Below, one piece after another: positions 6,896 to 13,725 of a stretch of DNA of 13,725 nucleotides. The translations under genes and the position numbers were made by a program. The notes beneath the pieces were generated by a model. The model was not told the DNA's origin. It made no database searches and was given only the letters and a program-made list of their open reading frames with translations. The stretch is from contig CAAFMK010000099.1 of the NCBI GenBank assembly GCA_900763995.1, forward strand, positions 1 through 13,725. Reading direction: 5' to 3'. Every line of letters begins with the position of its first letter. Position 1 is the stretch's first letter. This DNA comes from an uncultured Oscillospiraceae bacterium (GTDB taxonomy: Bacteria > Bacillota > Clostridia > Oscillospirales > Oscillospiraceae).

Positions 6896-6924
6896 ATTAT
6901 AGTATAAACAGGAGATCATGTCAA
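6896..6924 (-). promoter_or_regulatory. Perfect sigma-A consensus promoter for rumA
   Basis: On the minus strand TTGACA (6924-6919) and TATAAT (6901-6896) are separated by exactly 17 bases. Transcription would start near 6889, about 28 bases before the rumA ATG. The -35 box lies immediately after the MATE gene stop, so rumA can be expressed independently of it. Confidence 0.9.
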
Positions 6925-6929
6925 AAAGC

Positions 6930-8261
6930 TTAATACTGATACACCCTTCTGCCCCAAATGAGAAACCCTGCGGACACCATCACACCCAACAGCTCCGCAA
7001 CTGGTACAGCAAACCAGACACCATGTTCTCCCCAAACCGTTGGCAGAATCAGCAAGCTGCCCACCAGAAATACAAAGGTTCTGGACATGGAAATAATGGC
7101 GGATACCATCCCATTATTGAAGGCTGTAAACAGACCAGAGGAGAAAATACTGATGCCCATCACCAGAAATTGCAGGGCATAGATAGCAAATCCACCCATT
7201 GCCAGGTTATAAACCGGGCTTCCCGGATCTGTGAAGATGGACAGGCTAAACCCAATGGTCAGTCTGGAGATGACATACACTGCAACTGAGCACACTGCCA
7301 CAAATCCAATCCCAATTCTGAAAATCTGTTTGAGCTGCCTCTCGTCCCCCGCTCCATGCTTGTAGCTTACAACTGGTGCAATACCCATAGAAAAGCCCAT
7401 AAAAATAGCGCTGAATACAAACTGAAAATAGCTCAGGATGGTAATTGCCGCCACCCCTTCCTCTGCCCAGAATTTCATGAAAATAATATTGAACAGGAAT
7501 GTGGTCACGGCAGTTGCCACATTACTCACCATCTCGGAAGAACCATTTGCACAGGTACGCAGTAGCATTTTGGGCCGAAACTGAAACTTTGTAAAACACA
7601 GTGTTCCACTGCGGATCACCCCAAAGTAGACCAGCCCAGCAACAACTGGGAGACAATATCCAATTCCAGTGGCCACTGCCGCACCTGCAACCCCCATATC
7701 CAATGGGCCCATGAGCAAATAATCCAGAACAATATTGGCCACACCACCCAAAACTGTCCAGATCAAACCCAGATTTGGCTTTCCCGCCGTCACAAAGAGG
7801 ACTTGAAAGTGTATTTGCAAAAACAACATGGGGGCAAACCACAAAAGGATCTTAGCATAAGTACGGCAGTCCTCCATCTGTGCGGCACTTGTGCCCAGCA
7901 GGTTCAAAATTGGTGTCAGGAATATAAGGCCCAGTGCGGATACCAAAATTCCAATCACCAGGGAAACAAGGGTGATACAGGTAAAGTCCTCCTTGGCCTC
8001 CTGAATCTCTCCTTTGCCCATTTTCATTGCAATAATTGCACTTGCACCTGTCCCAAGCATAATGGTGATTCCAATTTGAAAGCTTGTGACCGGGTAAAAC
8101 ATATTGGTTGCAGACAGTGCCACCTCACCCACAAATCTGGAAATGAACATACCATCTACAATGGTGTACAGCGACATGAACACCATCATGATCATATTGG
8201 GCAGGGCAAAGCGCAAGAGAGTGGATATGGTGAATTGTTTTGCCAAAGGGTTATGTTCCAT
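6930..8261 (-). CDS. MATE family multidrug efflux transporter (MepA-like)
   Basis: This inner-membrane antiporter should export cationic drugs or metabolites using a Na+ or H+ gradient. The 443 residues match the family's usual 440-460. There are about 12 hydrophobic helices in two MATE repeats. The first starts with LLRFALPNMIMMVFMSLYTI and contains DGMFISRFVG; the second starts around residue 235 after a basic cytoplasmic loop (FQFRPKMLLRTCANGSSEM) and contains GFSMGIAPVVSYKHGAGDE. These resemble the MepA/VmrA branch. The ATG at 8261 has GGGAGG at 8279-8274. It has its own promoter and leader hairpin, and no regulator gene lies next to it. There is no clear terminator before the rumA promoter, so some read-through into rumA is likely. 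The substrate cannot be told from the sequence. Confidence 0.92.
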   Translation of the reverse strand: MEHNPLAKQFTISTLLRFALPNMIMMVFMSLYTIVDGMFISRFVGEVALSATNMFYPVTSFQIGITIMLGTGASAIIAMKMGKGEIQEAKEDFTCITLVSLVIGILVSALGLIFLTPILNLLGTSAAQMEDCRTYAKILLWFAPMLFLQIHFQVLFVTAGKPNLGLIWTVLGGVANIVLDYLLMGPLDMGVAGAAVATGIGYCLPVVAGLVYFGVIRSGTLCFTKFQFRPKMLLRTCANGSSEMVSNVATAVTTFLFNIIFMKFWAEEGVAAITILSYFQFVFSAIFMGFSMGIAPVVSYKHGAGDERQLKQIFRIGIGFVAVCSVAVYVISRLTIGFSLSIFTDPGSPVYNLAMGGFAIYALQFLVMGISIFSSGLFTAFNNGMVSAIISMSRTFVFLVGSLLILPTVWGEHGVWFAVPVAELLGVMVSAGFLIWGRRVYQY

Positions 8262-8299
8262 CGTGTTTCAATTCCTCCCAAATGATCTTGGTAATGTTT

Positions 8300-8322
8300 G
8301 AACAGGGCCTGGTACCCTGTTC
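8300..8322. promoter_or_regulatory. Palindrome in the MATE gene leader (possible operator)
   Basis: GAACAGGG (8300-8307) and CCCTGTTC (8315-8322) are a perfect 8-bp inverted repeat with a 7-base spacer. It lies just downstream of the promoter and about 40 bases before the MATE start. No T run follows on the coding strand, so it is more likely a repressor operator or a 5' UTR hairpin than a terminator. Confidence 0.55.
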
Positions 8323-8354
8323 TCTGGGCTCTGTTTTCTATTTCATGCCACTAT

Positions 8355-8383
8355 AATATAGTATGAGATCAGAAGATTATCAA
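8355..8383 (-). promoter_or_regulatory. Sigma-A promoter of the MATE gene
   Basis: On the minus strand TTGATA (8383-8378), a 17-base spacer and TATATT (8360-8355) form a good promoter about 95 bases upstream of the MATE ATG. The leader it would give contains the 8300-8322 palindrome. Confidence 0.7.
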
Positions 8384-8446
8384 GGGCCTGTCTTCAAGAT
8401 TTTTACCAGAAAATTACAGCCGTGTCAATATCCTTTCCGTAAATAT

Positions 8447-8490
8447 AAAACACCTGAGGTGGCTCTGATGAGACCCATCTCAGGTGTTTT
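8447..8490 (-). terminator. Terminator after the AGCS symporter gene
   Basis: AAAACACCTGAG (8447-8458) and CTCAGGTGTTTT (8479-8490) make a perfect 12-bp stem, with an inner stem GGCTCT/AGACCC (one mismatch) around a GATG loop. On the minus strand the stem ends in GTGTTTTATATTT. It lies about 70 bases past the symporter stop and may work in both directions. Confidence 0.8.
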
Positions 8491-8557
8491 GCACTACAGC
8501 TGTGTTGCTGCCTCATGCCGTACAGGACTGCCTGAAGCAGCATTTTACAACCCTTTT

Positions 8558-9997
8558 TTATTTCTTTGCTGACGGGGTATCTGCCTGCTTATGGTTTTTC
8601 AGTGCGGAGGGCGCCACCATACCAGTCAGGGCAAACAGGGCAATGGCGTTTGGAATGACCATCAGGTTGTTAAACATATCGGTCATCTCCCAGACCAGGT
8701 CATTGGACATCATGGTGCCCATGAAAATAAAGATCAGGGCAATGGCGGAGTAGACCCCCACCGCCCTCTTACCAAAGAGATACACCGCATTGATCTTACC
8801 AAAGAGGTTCCAGCTGAGAATGGTGGAAAAGGCAAAGAAGAACAGGCACACCGCCACAAACATGGCTCCGGCCTCATTGCCCATGATCCGGCCAAAGGCG
8901 ATCTGGGCCAGAGAAGCTTTGTTAAACACATCGGAGTTGGCAGCAGCAGCACCGCACTGGGCCAGAGGTCCGTCAGCAGTATACAGGGTGGAGATGACCA
9001 CCAGAGCATTTAAGGTCAGCACCACAAAGGTGTCCATAAACACGCCAACCATGGCCACGATCCCCTGCTCGTGGGGGTCAGTGACATTGGCCTGGGCGTG
9101 GGCGTGGGGGGTGGAGCCCATACCGGCCTCATTGGAGAACAGGCCACGCTTGGCACCCTGACTGATGGCCTCTTTGATGGCATAGCCAAATCCGCCGCCA
9201 ATAATCGCCTGGGGCTGGAATGCGTATTTGAAAATCATAGCGAAGGTTTCGGGAATGTACTGGAATCGGGCGATCAAGATGCCCAGGCCACCCAGCAGGA
9301 AGATCACAGCCATAATGGGCACGATCTTCTCTGTGACAGAGGCCAGGCGGTGGACACCACCCAAGAAGATGAAGCCGCATACCACCACCAGCACGATACC
9401 CACGATCCAAGAGGGCACACCAAAGGCGGTATGGAAGGTAGAGCCAATGGAGTTGGACTGCACCATACACCCCATAAAGCCCAGAGCCAGGATAATGGCC
9501 ACTGCAAAGAAACCGGCCAGGAATTTACCAAAGCCCCCACGGAATGCTGTGGTGATATAGTACACAGGGCCGCCGCGGTAAGAGCCATCAGAATCTTTCT
9601 GGCGGGTCTGGATGGCCAGTGTGGCCTCAGCGTAGATGGTGGCCATGCCAAAGAAGGCGATGATCCACATCCAGAAAATGGCACCTGGGCCACCAGCCAG
9701 AATGGCGCCAGAGGCACCCACAATATTACCAGTACCAACCTGGGCGGCAATGGCGGTGGCCAGGGCCTGGAAGGAGCTCATCCCGTGCTCCTGCCGGCCA
9801 CCGCGCAGGGAAATGTTACCAAACACCTTTTTCATGCCCTCTCCAAGACAGCGTACCTGGACAAATCTGGTTTTAATCGTGTACCACAGGCCCACGCCCA
9901 TCAGTAAAAAGACCAAAATATAGTTGGATAAATAAGAATTGATGCTGACCACAACTGGGGCCAGTGCCTCCTCCATTGCTGCGATAAATTCTGACAT
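8558..9997 (-). CDS. Sodium:alanine/glycine symporter, AGCS family
   Basis: This membrane protein takes up small neutral amino acids (alanine or glycine) with Na+. The 479 residues fit the family's 450-500. It has about 11 hydrophobic helices and the family signatures GTGNIVG (88-94), GGPGAIFWMW (102-111), YRGGPVYYI (140-148), and GLFSNEAGMGS followed by HAHA in the second half. The C-terminus ends in a short charged cytoplasmic tail. The ATG at 9997 has AAGGGAG at 10012-10006. A tandem glycine riboswitch with a terminator precedes it, which strongly points to glycine as the relevant substrate. The usual family name is AlsT/AgcS/GlyP; I leave the symbol open because these are not distinguishable here. 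It is a single-gene unit with its own terminator. Confidence 0.95.
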   Translation of the reverse strand: MSEFIAAMEEALAPVVVSINSYLSNYILVFLLMGVGLWYTIKTRFVQVRCLGEGMKKVFGNISLRGGRQEHGMSSFQALATAIAAQVGTGNIVGASGAILAGGPGAIFWMWIIAFFGMATIYAEATLAIQTRQKDSDGSYRGGPVYYITTAFRGGFGKFLAGFFAVAIILALGFMGCMVQSNSIGSTFHTAFGVPSWIVGIVLVVVCGFIFLGGVHRLASVTEKIVPIMAVIFLLGGLGILIARFQYIPETFAMIFKYAFQPQAIIGGGFGYAIKEAISQGAKRGLFSNEAGMGSTPHAHAQANVTDPHEQGIVAMVGVFMDTFVVLTLNALVVISTLYTADGPLAQCGAAAANSDVFNKASLAQIAFGRIMGNEAGAMFVAVCLFFFAFSTILSWNLFGKINAVYLFGKRAVGVYSAIALIFIFMGTMMSNDLVWEMTDMFNNLMVIPNAIALFALTGMVAPSALKNHKQADTPSAKK

Positions 9998-10020
9998 CTT
10001 GTTTTCTCCCTTCTAAAATG

Positions 10021-10053
10021 AAAAACGGAACGACCGACAGAATCGACCGCTCC
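10021..10053 (-). terminator. Riboswitch-controlled intrinsic terminator before the symporter
   Basis: In the minus-strand RNA an 11-bp stem, GGAGCGGUCGA (10053-10043) with UCGGUCGUUCC (10037-10027), uses three G-U wobbles and is followed by GUUUUUC and then AUUUU. It ends just before the ribosome binding site of the symporter. Its loop and right arm contain UCUGUC (10041-10036), complementary to GACAGA in the 3' strand of the second aptamer's P1. Confidence 0.8.
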
Positions 10054-10059
10054 GGAGAA

Positions 10060-10116
10060 TATGTGTACAATGGCACACACCGTACACATAAAGCAGATGC
10101 CAACTGAACGCATCTG
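10060..10116 (-). other. Two hairpins between glycine aptamers and terminator
   Basis: Between aptamer 2 and the terminator the leader RNA can form CAGAUGC/GCAUCUG (10116-10110 with 10100-10094) and a perfect 9-bp stem UAUGUGUAC/GUACACAUA (10090-10082 with 10068-10060). They may act as spacers or folding timers for the switch. Neither has a proper U run. Confidence 0.6.
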
Positions 10117-10120
10117 TTTC

Positions 10121-10304
10121 CTCTGTCCTTTTGCCTGAGAGATTGGCGGGAAATGATTCCCCGCTTTGCACCTTCGGCACTCGGTTGATCGAGCTTCTCC
10201 AGAGTTACATCCGCGCACAGTCCTCATCCCACACTGGGATGCCTGAGAGTGTTACTCCTTCGGCAGGCCTGCTCGAGCCATTTTCCTGGGCGCTTCGTCT
10301 GTTC
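10121..10304 (-). promoter_or_regulatory. Tandem glycine riboswitch (two aptamers)
   Basis: The RNA senses glycine directly. Aptamer 1 spans 10304-10216: P1 strand ACAG near 10302, core GCCGAAGGAG (10264-10255), CUCUCAGGC (10249-10241), an extra hairpin AUCCC-aguguGGGAU (10240-10226), then GAGGACUGUG (10225-10216). Aptamer 2 spans 10204-10121: P1 CUCUG (10204-10200), core GCCGAAGGUGC (10178-10168), CUCUCAGGCAAAAGGAC (10141-10125), and P1 3' strand CAGAG (10125-10121). A short linker joins them, as in the gcvT class. It controls the AGCS symporter through the terminator at 10053-10021. Two conserved cores in tandem make the identification very safe; the direction of control is inferred. Confidence 0.95.
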
Positions 10305-10363
10305 TATTCAGTTGCCCGTTTACCCTACCACAGTTGCGGCACTTTGTCAACAGTATGCGTACA

Positions 10364-10391
10364 ATTATACACCAGTCACGGATGTTGTAAG
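10364..10391 (-). promoter_or_regulatory. Candidate promoter for the riboswitch-symporter transcript
   Basis: On the minus strand CTTACA (10391-10386) and a perfect TATAAT (10369-10364) are 16 bases apart, giving a start near 10357 and a leader of about 360 bases. A second candidate is TTGACA (10350-10345) with a weak TAGGGT (10327-10322), 17-base spacer. The first has the better -10 box, the second the better -35 box. Confidence 0.6.
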
Positions 10392-10463
10392 TTTCACGCC
10401 GCTGTCTTTGGATATTTTAACCTGAAAAGTTTCAATTTTTCTCTTTTATCTTTTGATTGAGTG

Positions 10464-10472
10464 TGGTATACT
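10464..10472 (+). promoter_or_regulatory. Extended -10 promoter of secA
   Basis: TGGTATACT carries a TGn extension directly before TATACT (10467-10472). The -35 region (TTTATC or TTTTAT) is poor, as is typical of extended -10 promoters. Transcription would begin near 10479, about 68 bases before the secA ATG at 10547. This argues against any upstream in-frame start. Confidence 0.6.
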
Positions 10473-10546
10473 GGGAAGGATTATTTAGAATGTATTATTG
10501 TGCCCATATCTCGGAGCAAATCTACAACCAAGAGGTGTTTTTCTTC

Positions 10547-13321
10547 ATGAGTCTGTTTACTAAGATCTTCGGCACCTCCTCCCAGCGGGAATTGAAATCC
10601 ATCTATCCCATCGCAGATAAGGTGGATGCCCTGGAGGAGGAGTACAAAGCCCTCACAGACGCCCAGCTTCAGGCCAAGACCCCGGAGTTTAAGCAGCGTC
10701 TGGCCAATGGGGAGACTTTGGATGATATCCTGCCTGAGGCATTTGCCGCCTGCCGTGAGGCCGCCTGGCGTGTGCTGGGTATGCGCCCCTACCGTGTCCA
10801 GGTGGTGGGCGGTATCGTCCTGCACCAGGGCCGCATTGCTGAGATGAGGACTGGTGAGGGTAAAACTCTGGTTGCCACCCTCCCCGCCTACCTGAACGCC
10901 CTGACCGGCAAGGGTGTCCATGTCATCACCGTTAACGACTACCTGGCCCGACGGGACAGCGAGTGGATGGGTAAGGTACACCGCTTTATGGGCCTGAGCG
11001 TAGGTCTGGTGGTACATGGCGTCATGGGCGACGAGAAAAAGGCCGCCTACGCCGCGGACATCACCTATGGTACCAACAACGAGTTTGGCTTTGACTATCT
11101 GCGTGACAACATGGCCATCTACTCCAGCGAGCTGGTGCAGCGTGGACACTACTTCGCCATCGTGGACGAGGTGGACTCCATCCTCATTGATGAGGCCCGC
11201 ACCCCTCTGATCATCTCCGGTCAGGGGGAGAAGTCCACCCAGCTCTATACCATTGTAGATCAGTTTGTTGCCCGCCTGAAGTGCCAGCGCATTGCCAAGG
11301 TGGATGACAAGGAGGAGGAGGATACCTCCATCGACGCTGACTACATCGTGGACGAGAAGGCCCGCACAGCCACCCTGACTGCCCAAGGTATCCAGAAGGC
11401 TGAGAAGTTCTTCCAGGTAGAAAATCTGGCGGATATGGAGAACACCACCCTCTCCCACCACATCAACCAGGCCATCAAGGCCCGCGGTGTGATGAAGCGG
11501 GACATTGACTATGTGGTCAAGGACGACCAGGTCATCATTGTGGACGAGTTCACTGGCCGCCTGATGTTTGGCCGCCGGTACAACGAGGGTCTTCACCAGG
11601 CCATCGAGGCCAAGGAGAAGGTGGAGGTGGCCAACGAGTCCAAGACCCTTGCCACCATTACCTTCCAGAACTACTTCCGTCTCTATGAGAAGCTCTCTGG
11701 TATGACTGGTACTGCTATGACCGAGTCTGAGGAGTTTGGCACCATCTATGAGCTGGACATTGTGGAGATCCCCACCAACAAGCCCCTGGCCCGTATTGAC
11801 GATCCTGATGTGGTCTACAAAAATACCAGTGGCAAGATGCGGGCCATTGTCAATCAGATCGAGGAGTGTCACAAGAAGGGACAGCCTGTTCTGGTGGGCA
11901 CTGTCTCCATTGAGAAGTCCGAGGAGATCTCTGAGCTGCTCAAGCGCCGGGGCATCAAGCACAATGTGCTCAACGCCAAAAACCACGAGCAGGAGGCTGA
12001 GATCGTGGCACAGGCCGGCAAGCTCAATGCCGTTACCGTGGCCACCAATATGGCCGGCCGTGGTACTGATATTATGCTGGGCGGTAACGCTGAGTTCCTG
12101 GCCAAAGCCGATCTGCGCCGCTCCGGCATGACAGAGGAACTCCTTGCTGAGGCCACCGGATTTGCTGAGACCGACAATCAGGAGATTCTGGATGCCCGCA
12201 GAAGATTCTCCGAGGCCGAGGCCAAGTACAAAGAGGAGATCAAAATCGAGGCTGACAAGGTGCGTGAGGTGGGCGGAATGTTCATCCTGGGCACCGAGCG
12301 CCATGAGTCCCGCCGTATTGATAACCAGCTGCGCGGCCGTGCCGGCCGTCAGGGAGACCCCGGTGAGACCCGATTCTTCCTGTCTTTGGAGGATGACATC
12401 ATGCGCCTGTTTGGCTCTGAGCGGGTGATGAACATGATGGAGCGTCTGGGCGTGGATGAGGATACCCCCATTGATGCCAAAATGCTCTCTGGTGCGATCG
12501 AGAACGCTCAGCGTCAGGTGGAGTCCCGGAACTTCCAGACCAGAAAAAATGTACTGCAGTATGACGATGTGATGAACAAGCAGCGTGAGATCATCTACAA
12601 GCAGCGCCGTCAGGTGCTGGATGGGGACGATCTTCAGAACTCCTTGCAGACTATGCTGCGCAACATGGTGGAAAATGCCATCCGTGGCCATATCGGGGAG
12701 CAGAACCACATGAGTGCAGAGTCCTTCCAGGAGGCCATCTCCAACTTCCGCACCATGTTCCTCCACCCTGATGAGCTGGTGTTCTCTGATGAGGAGCTGT
12801 CCAAGTACAAAGTGGACGAGCTCATTGAGATGGTGTATGAGAAAGCTGTTGCCGCCTATCAGGCCAAGGAGCAGGAAGTCACCTCCCCCATGATGCGGGA
12901 GCTGGAGCGTGTCCTCATGCTCCGTGTGGTAGACGAGTACTGGATGGATCATATCGATGCCATGACCGAGCTGCGCCAGGGTATCGGCCTGCGGGCATAT
13001 GGTCAAAATGACCCTGTGGTTGCCTATAAGCAGGAGGGCTTTGAGATGTTTGAGCAGATGGTCACCTCCATTCAGGAGGAGACCCTGCGCCGTCTGTTCC
13101 TGGTTCACCTGCGTCAGAATGAGCAGGTCAAGCGGGAGCGTGTGGCCCGTGTGACCGGTGAGAGCGGCGCTGATGACGGCTCCCAGATGAAGGTACCCGC
13201 CCGGCGGGTGATCCGTATCAACCGCAATGACCCATGCCCCTGCGGCAGTGGAATCAAGTGGAAGAAGTGTACCTGTAAAAAATTCCACCCTGATTTCCTG
13301 AAGGATGAATACGAGCGTTAA
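10547..13321 (+). CDS. secA: SecA preprotein translocase ATPase
   Basis: SecA drives unfolded preproteins through the SecYEG channel by ATP hydrolysis. I choose the ATG at 10547: it has AGAGGTG at 10531-10537, gives the normal N-terminus MSLFTKIFG, and the promoter lies upstream of it. A longer in-frame TTG start at 10457 would include the promoter. From this start (924 residues; B. subtilis 841, E. coli 901) I see Walker A MRTGEGKT (100-107), Walker B IVDEVD (205-210), the preprotein cross-linking domain (about 220-365), TDIMLGG (about 505-511) and the helicase arginine motif GRAGRQGD (597-604). Helical scaffold and wing domains follow. The C-terminal zinc tail is CPCGSGIKWKKCTC (C897, C899, C908, C910), a C-x-C-x8-C-x-C spacing rather than the usual adjacent C-C or C-H. 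This tail binds SecB or ribosomes in other bacteria. A strong terminator follows, so secA is probably monocistronic. Confidence 0.98.
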   Translation: MSLFTKIFGTSSQRELKSIYPIADKVDALEEEYKALTDAQLQAKTPEFKQRLANGETLDDILPEAFAACREAAWRVLGMRPYRVQVVGGIVLHQGRIAEMRTGEGKTLVATLPAYLNALTGKGVHVITVNDYLARRDSEWMGKVHRFMGLSVGLVVHGVMGDEKKAAYAADITYGTNNEFGFDYLRDNMAIYSSELVQRGHYFAIVDEVDSILIDEARTPLIISGQGEKSTQLYTIVDQFVARLKCQRIAKVDDKEEEDTSIDADYIVDEKARTATLTAQGIQKAEKFFQVENLADMENTTLSHHINQAIKARGVMKRDIDYVVKDDQVIIVDEFTGRLMFGRRYNEGLHQAIEAKEKVEVANESKTLATITFQNYFRLYEKLSGMTGTAMTESEEFGTIYELDIVEIPTNKPLARIDDPDVVYKNTSGKMRAIVNQIEECHKKGQPVLVGTVSIEKSEEISELLKRRGIKHNVLNAKNHEQEAEIVAQAGKLNAVTVATNMAGRGTDIMLGGNAEFLAKADLRRSGMTEELLAEATGFAETDNQEILDARRRFSEAEAKYKEEIKIEADKVREVGGMFILGTERHESRRIDNQLRGRAGRQGDPGETRFFLSLEDDIMRLFGSERVMNMMERLGVDEDTPIDAKMLSGAIENAQRQVESRNFQTRKNVLQYDDVMNKQREIIYKQRRQVLDGDDLQNSLQTMLRNMVENAIRGHIGEQNHMSAESFQEAISNFRTMFLHPDELVFSDEELSKYKVDELIEMVYEKAVAAYQAKEQEVTSPMMRELERVLMLRVVDEYWMDHIDAMTELRQGIGLRAYGQNDPVVAYKQEGFEMFEQMVTSIQEETLRRLFLVHLRQNEQVKRERVARVTGESGADDGSQMKVPARRVIRINRNDPCPCGSGIKWKKCTCKKFHPDFLKDEYER

Positions 13322-13327
13322 GCTACG

Positions 13328-13363
13328 AAAAATGCCCGGAATCTGTTGATTCCGGGCATTTTT
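13328..13363. terminator. Strong bidirectional terminator after secA
   Basis: AATGCCCGGAATC (13331-13343) and GATTCCGGGCATT (13348-13360) form a perfect 13-bp stem with a TGTT loop, flanked by AAA before and TTT after, which extends it to 16 bp. It serves secA on the plus strand and the facing VOC gene on the minus strand. Confidence 0.93.
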
Positions 13364-13393
13364 GATGGGTTTTCAAAATAGGTCTGGGGTCAC

Positions 13394-13725
13394 TTACAGC
13401 CGCTCTGGGACGATCTCGATCCAATAGCCATCCGGGTCAGAAATAAAGTATATGCCCATGGCCGGATTTTCAAAGCAGATACAGCCCATCTCCTTATGCT
13501 TGGTATACATCTGGTCATAGCAGTCTGTCCGCAGCGCCAGATGGAATTCACACTCACCCAGATTATAGGGCTCCTTGCGATCCCGCAGCCAGGTCAATTC
13601 CAGCTGGAAGGGGCTTCCACCCTCATCCTCCAGATAGACCAGCTTAAAAGAGCCATCCTCGGCCTCCTTTTCCCGCACTGGGGTCAAATTCAGTGCCTGC
13701 TTGTAAAAGGCCAGACTGCGCTCCA
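13394..13725 (-). CDS. VOC/glyoxalase I-like metalloprotein, 5' end beyond the window
   Basis: The frame stays open to the right edge. The residues before the apparent TTG start at 13687 read ERSLAFYKQALN, the typical first helix of vicinal-oxygen-chelate proteins, so the true start lies outside the window. Three likely metal ligands of the glyoxalase I fold are visible: Glu in FQLELTW, His in CEFHLAL and Glu in WIEIVP. The fourth, an N-terminal His, would be off the edge. The pattern and the ending DPDGYWIEIVP fit lactoylglutathione lyase (GloA), which detoxifies methylglyoxal. Other VOC enzymes share the fold, and many Firmicutes lack glutathione, so the substrate is uncertain. It converges with secA across a shared terminator. 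Confidence 0.87.
   Translation of the reverse strand, partial: ERSLAFYKQALNLTPVREKEAEDGSFKLVYLEDEGGSPFQLELTWLRDRKEPYNLGECEFHLALRTDCYDQMYTKHKEMGCICFENPAMGIYFISDPDGYWIEIVPERL

Noticed and set aside
9071..9907. A 278-codon plus-strand frame opposite the symporter, rich in Gly/His/Asp/Gln
   Set aside because: It is antisense to hydrophobic codons of an obvious AGCS transporter, and its composition is typical of such shadows.
10060..10090. The 9-bp UAUGUGUAC hairpin as a second terminator
   Set aside because: It is not followed by a U run on either strand. The terminator at 10053-10021 fits much better.
10457..10546. Thirty extra residues at the N-terminus of SecA
   Set aside because: The segment contains the extended -10 promoter and start region, and the ATG at 10547 has a good ribosome binding site and the normal SecA N-terminus.
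10481..13288. A 935-codon open frame on the minus strand opposite secA
   Set aside because: It is the mirror of the strongly biased secA codons. The translation is His/Leu/Gly-rich with no known motifs, and secA is unmistakable on the plus strand.

Overview
The window looks like part of a chromosome from a gut Clostridia-type Firmicute. The Oscillospiraceae/Ruminococcaceae are my best guess, from strong AGGAGG-type ribosome binding sites, sigma-A promoters close to consensus, a MepA-type MATE pump, a clostridial-style RumA with an extra C-terminal tail, and a SecA rich in GC-ending codons. The genus cannot be fixed from the sequence alone. The first 21 bases match the end of an Illumina TruSeq adapter, so the left edge is a sequencing/assembly boundary and not biology.

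Left part (about 22-5230): the end of an integrated mobile element or genomic island. It holds the 3' part of an adenine DNA methyltransferase fused to one specificity (target recognition) domain, then a sharp composition change. After that comes the decayed C-terminal end of a type III-style restriction helicase-nuclease with an in-frame TAG, a 550-base non-coding stretch with a terminator, and a short serine recombinase preceded by two tiny staggered reading frames. A small unknown protein follows in the same operon, then a structured non-coding end with a 17-bp perfect inverted repeat. This part converges on rumA across a bidirectional terminator. The RumA protein carries a roughly 85-residue tail beyond the normal end of the family. 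The 3' end of rumA is a known integration site for some ICEs, so the element may end inside rumA and supply this tail.

Middle part (about 5233-10391, all minus strand): rumA (23S rRNA m5U methyltransferase, Fe-S type) with its own perfect consensus promoter; a MATE efflux transporter with promoter and a palindromic leader; and an AGCS sodium:alanine/glycine symporter. The symporter lies behind a tandem glycine riboswitch with a terminator hairpin as its expression platform. The 3' strand of the second aptamer's P1 can pair with the terminator loop. This suggests an OFF switch: with plentiful glycine P1 forms, the terminator folds, and uptake is shut down.

Right part (about 10464-13725): secA, the Sec translocase motor ATPase, transcribed divergently from the riboswitch leader through an extended -10 promoter and ended by a strong bidirectional terminator. 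A VOC/glyoxalase-like gene then faces it and runs off the right edge. I saw no CRISPR array, rRNA or tRNA, and no convincing wholly new system. The best leads are the rumA/element junction, the riboswitch platform and the defence-gene remnants.
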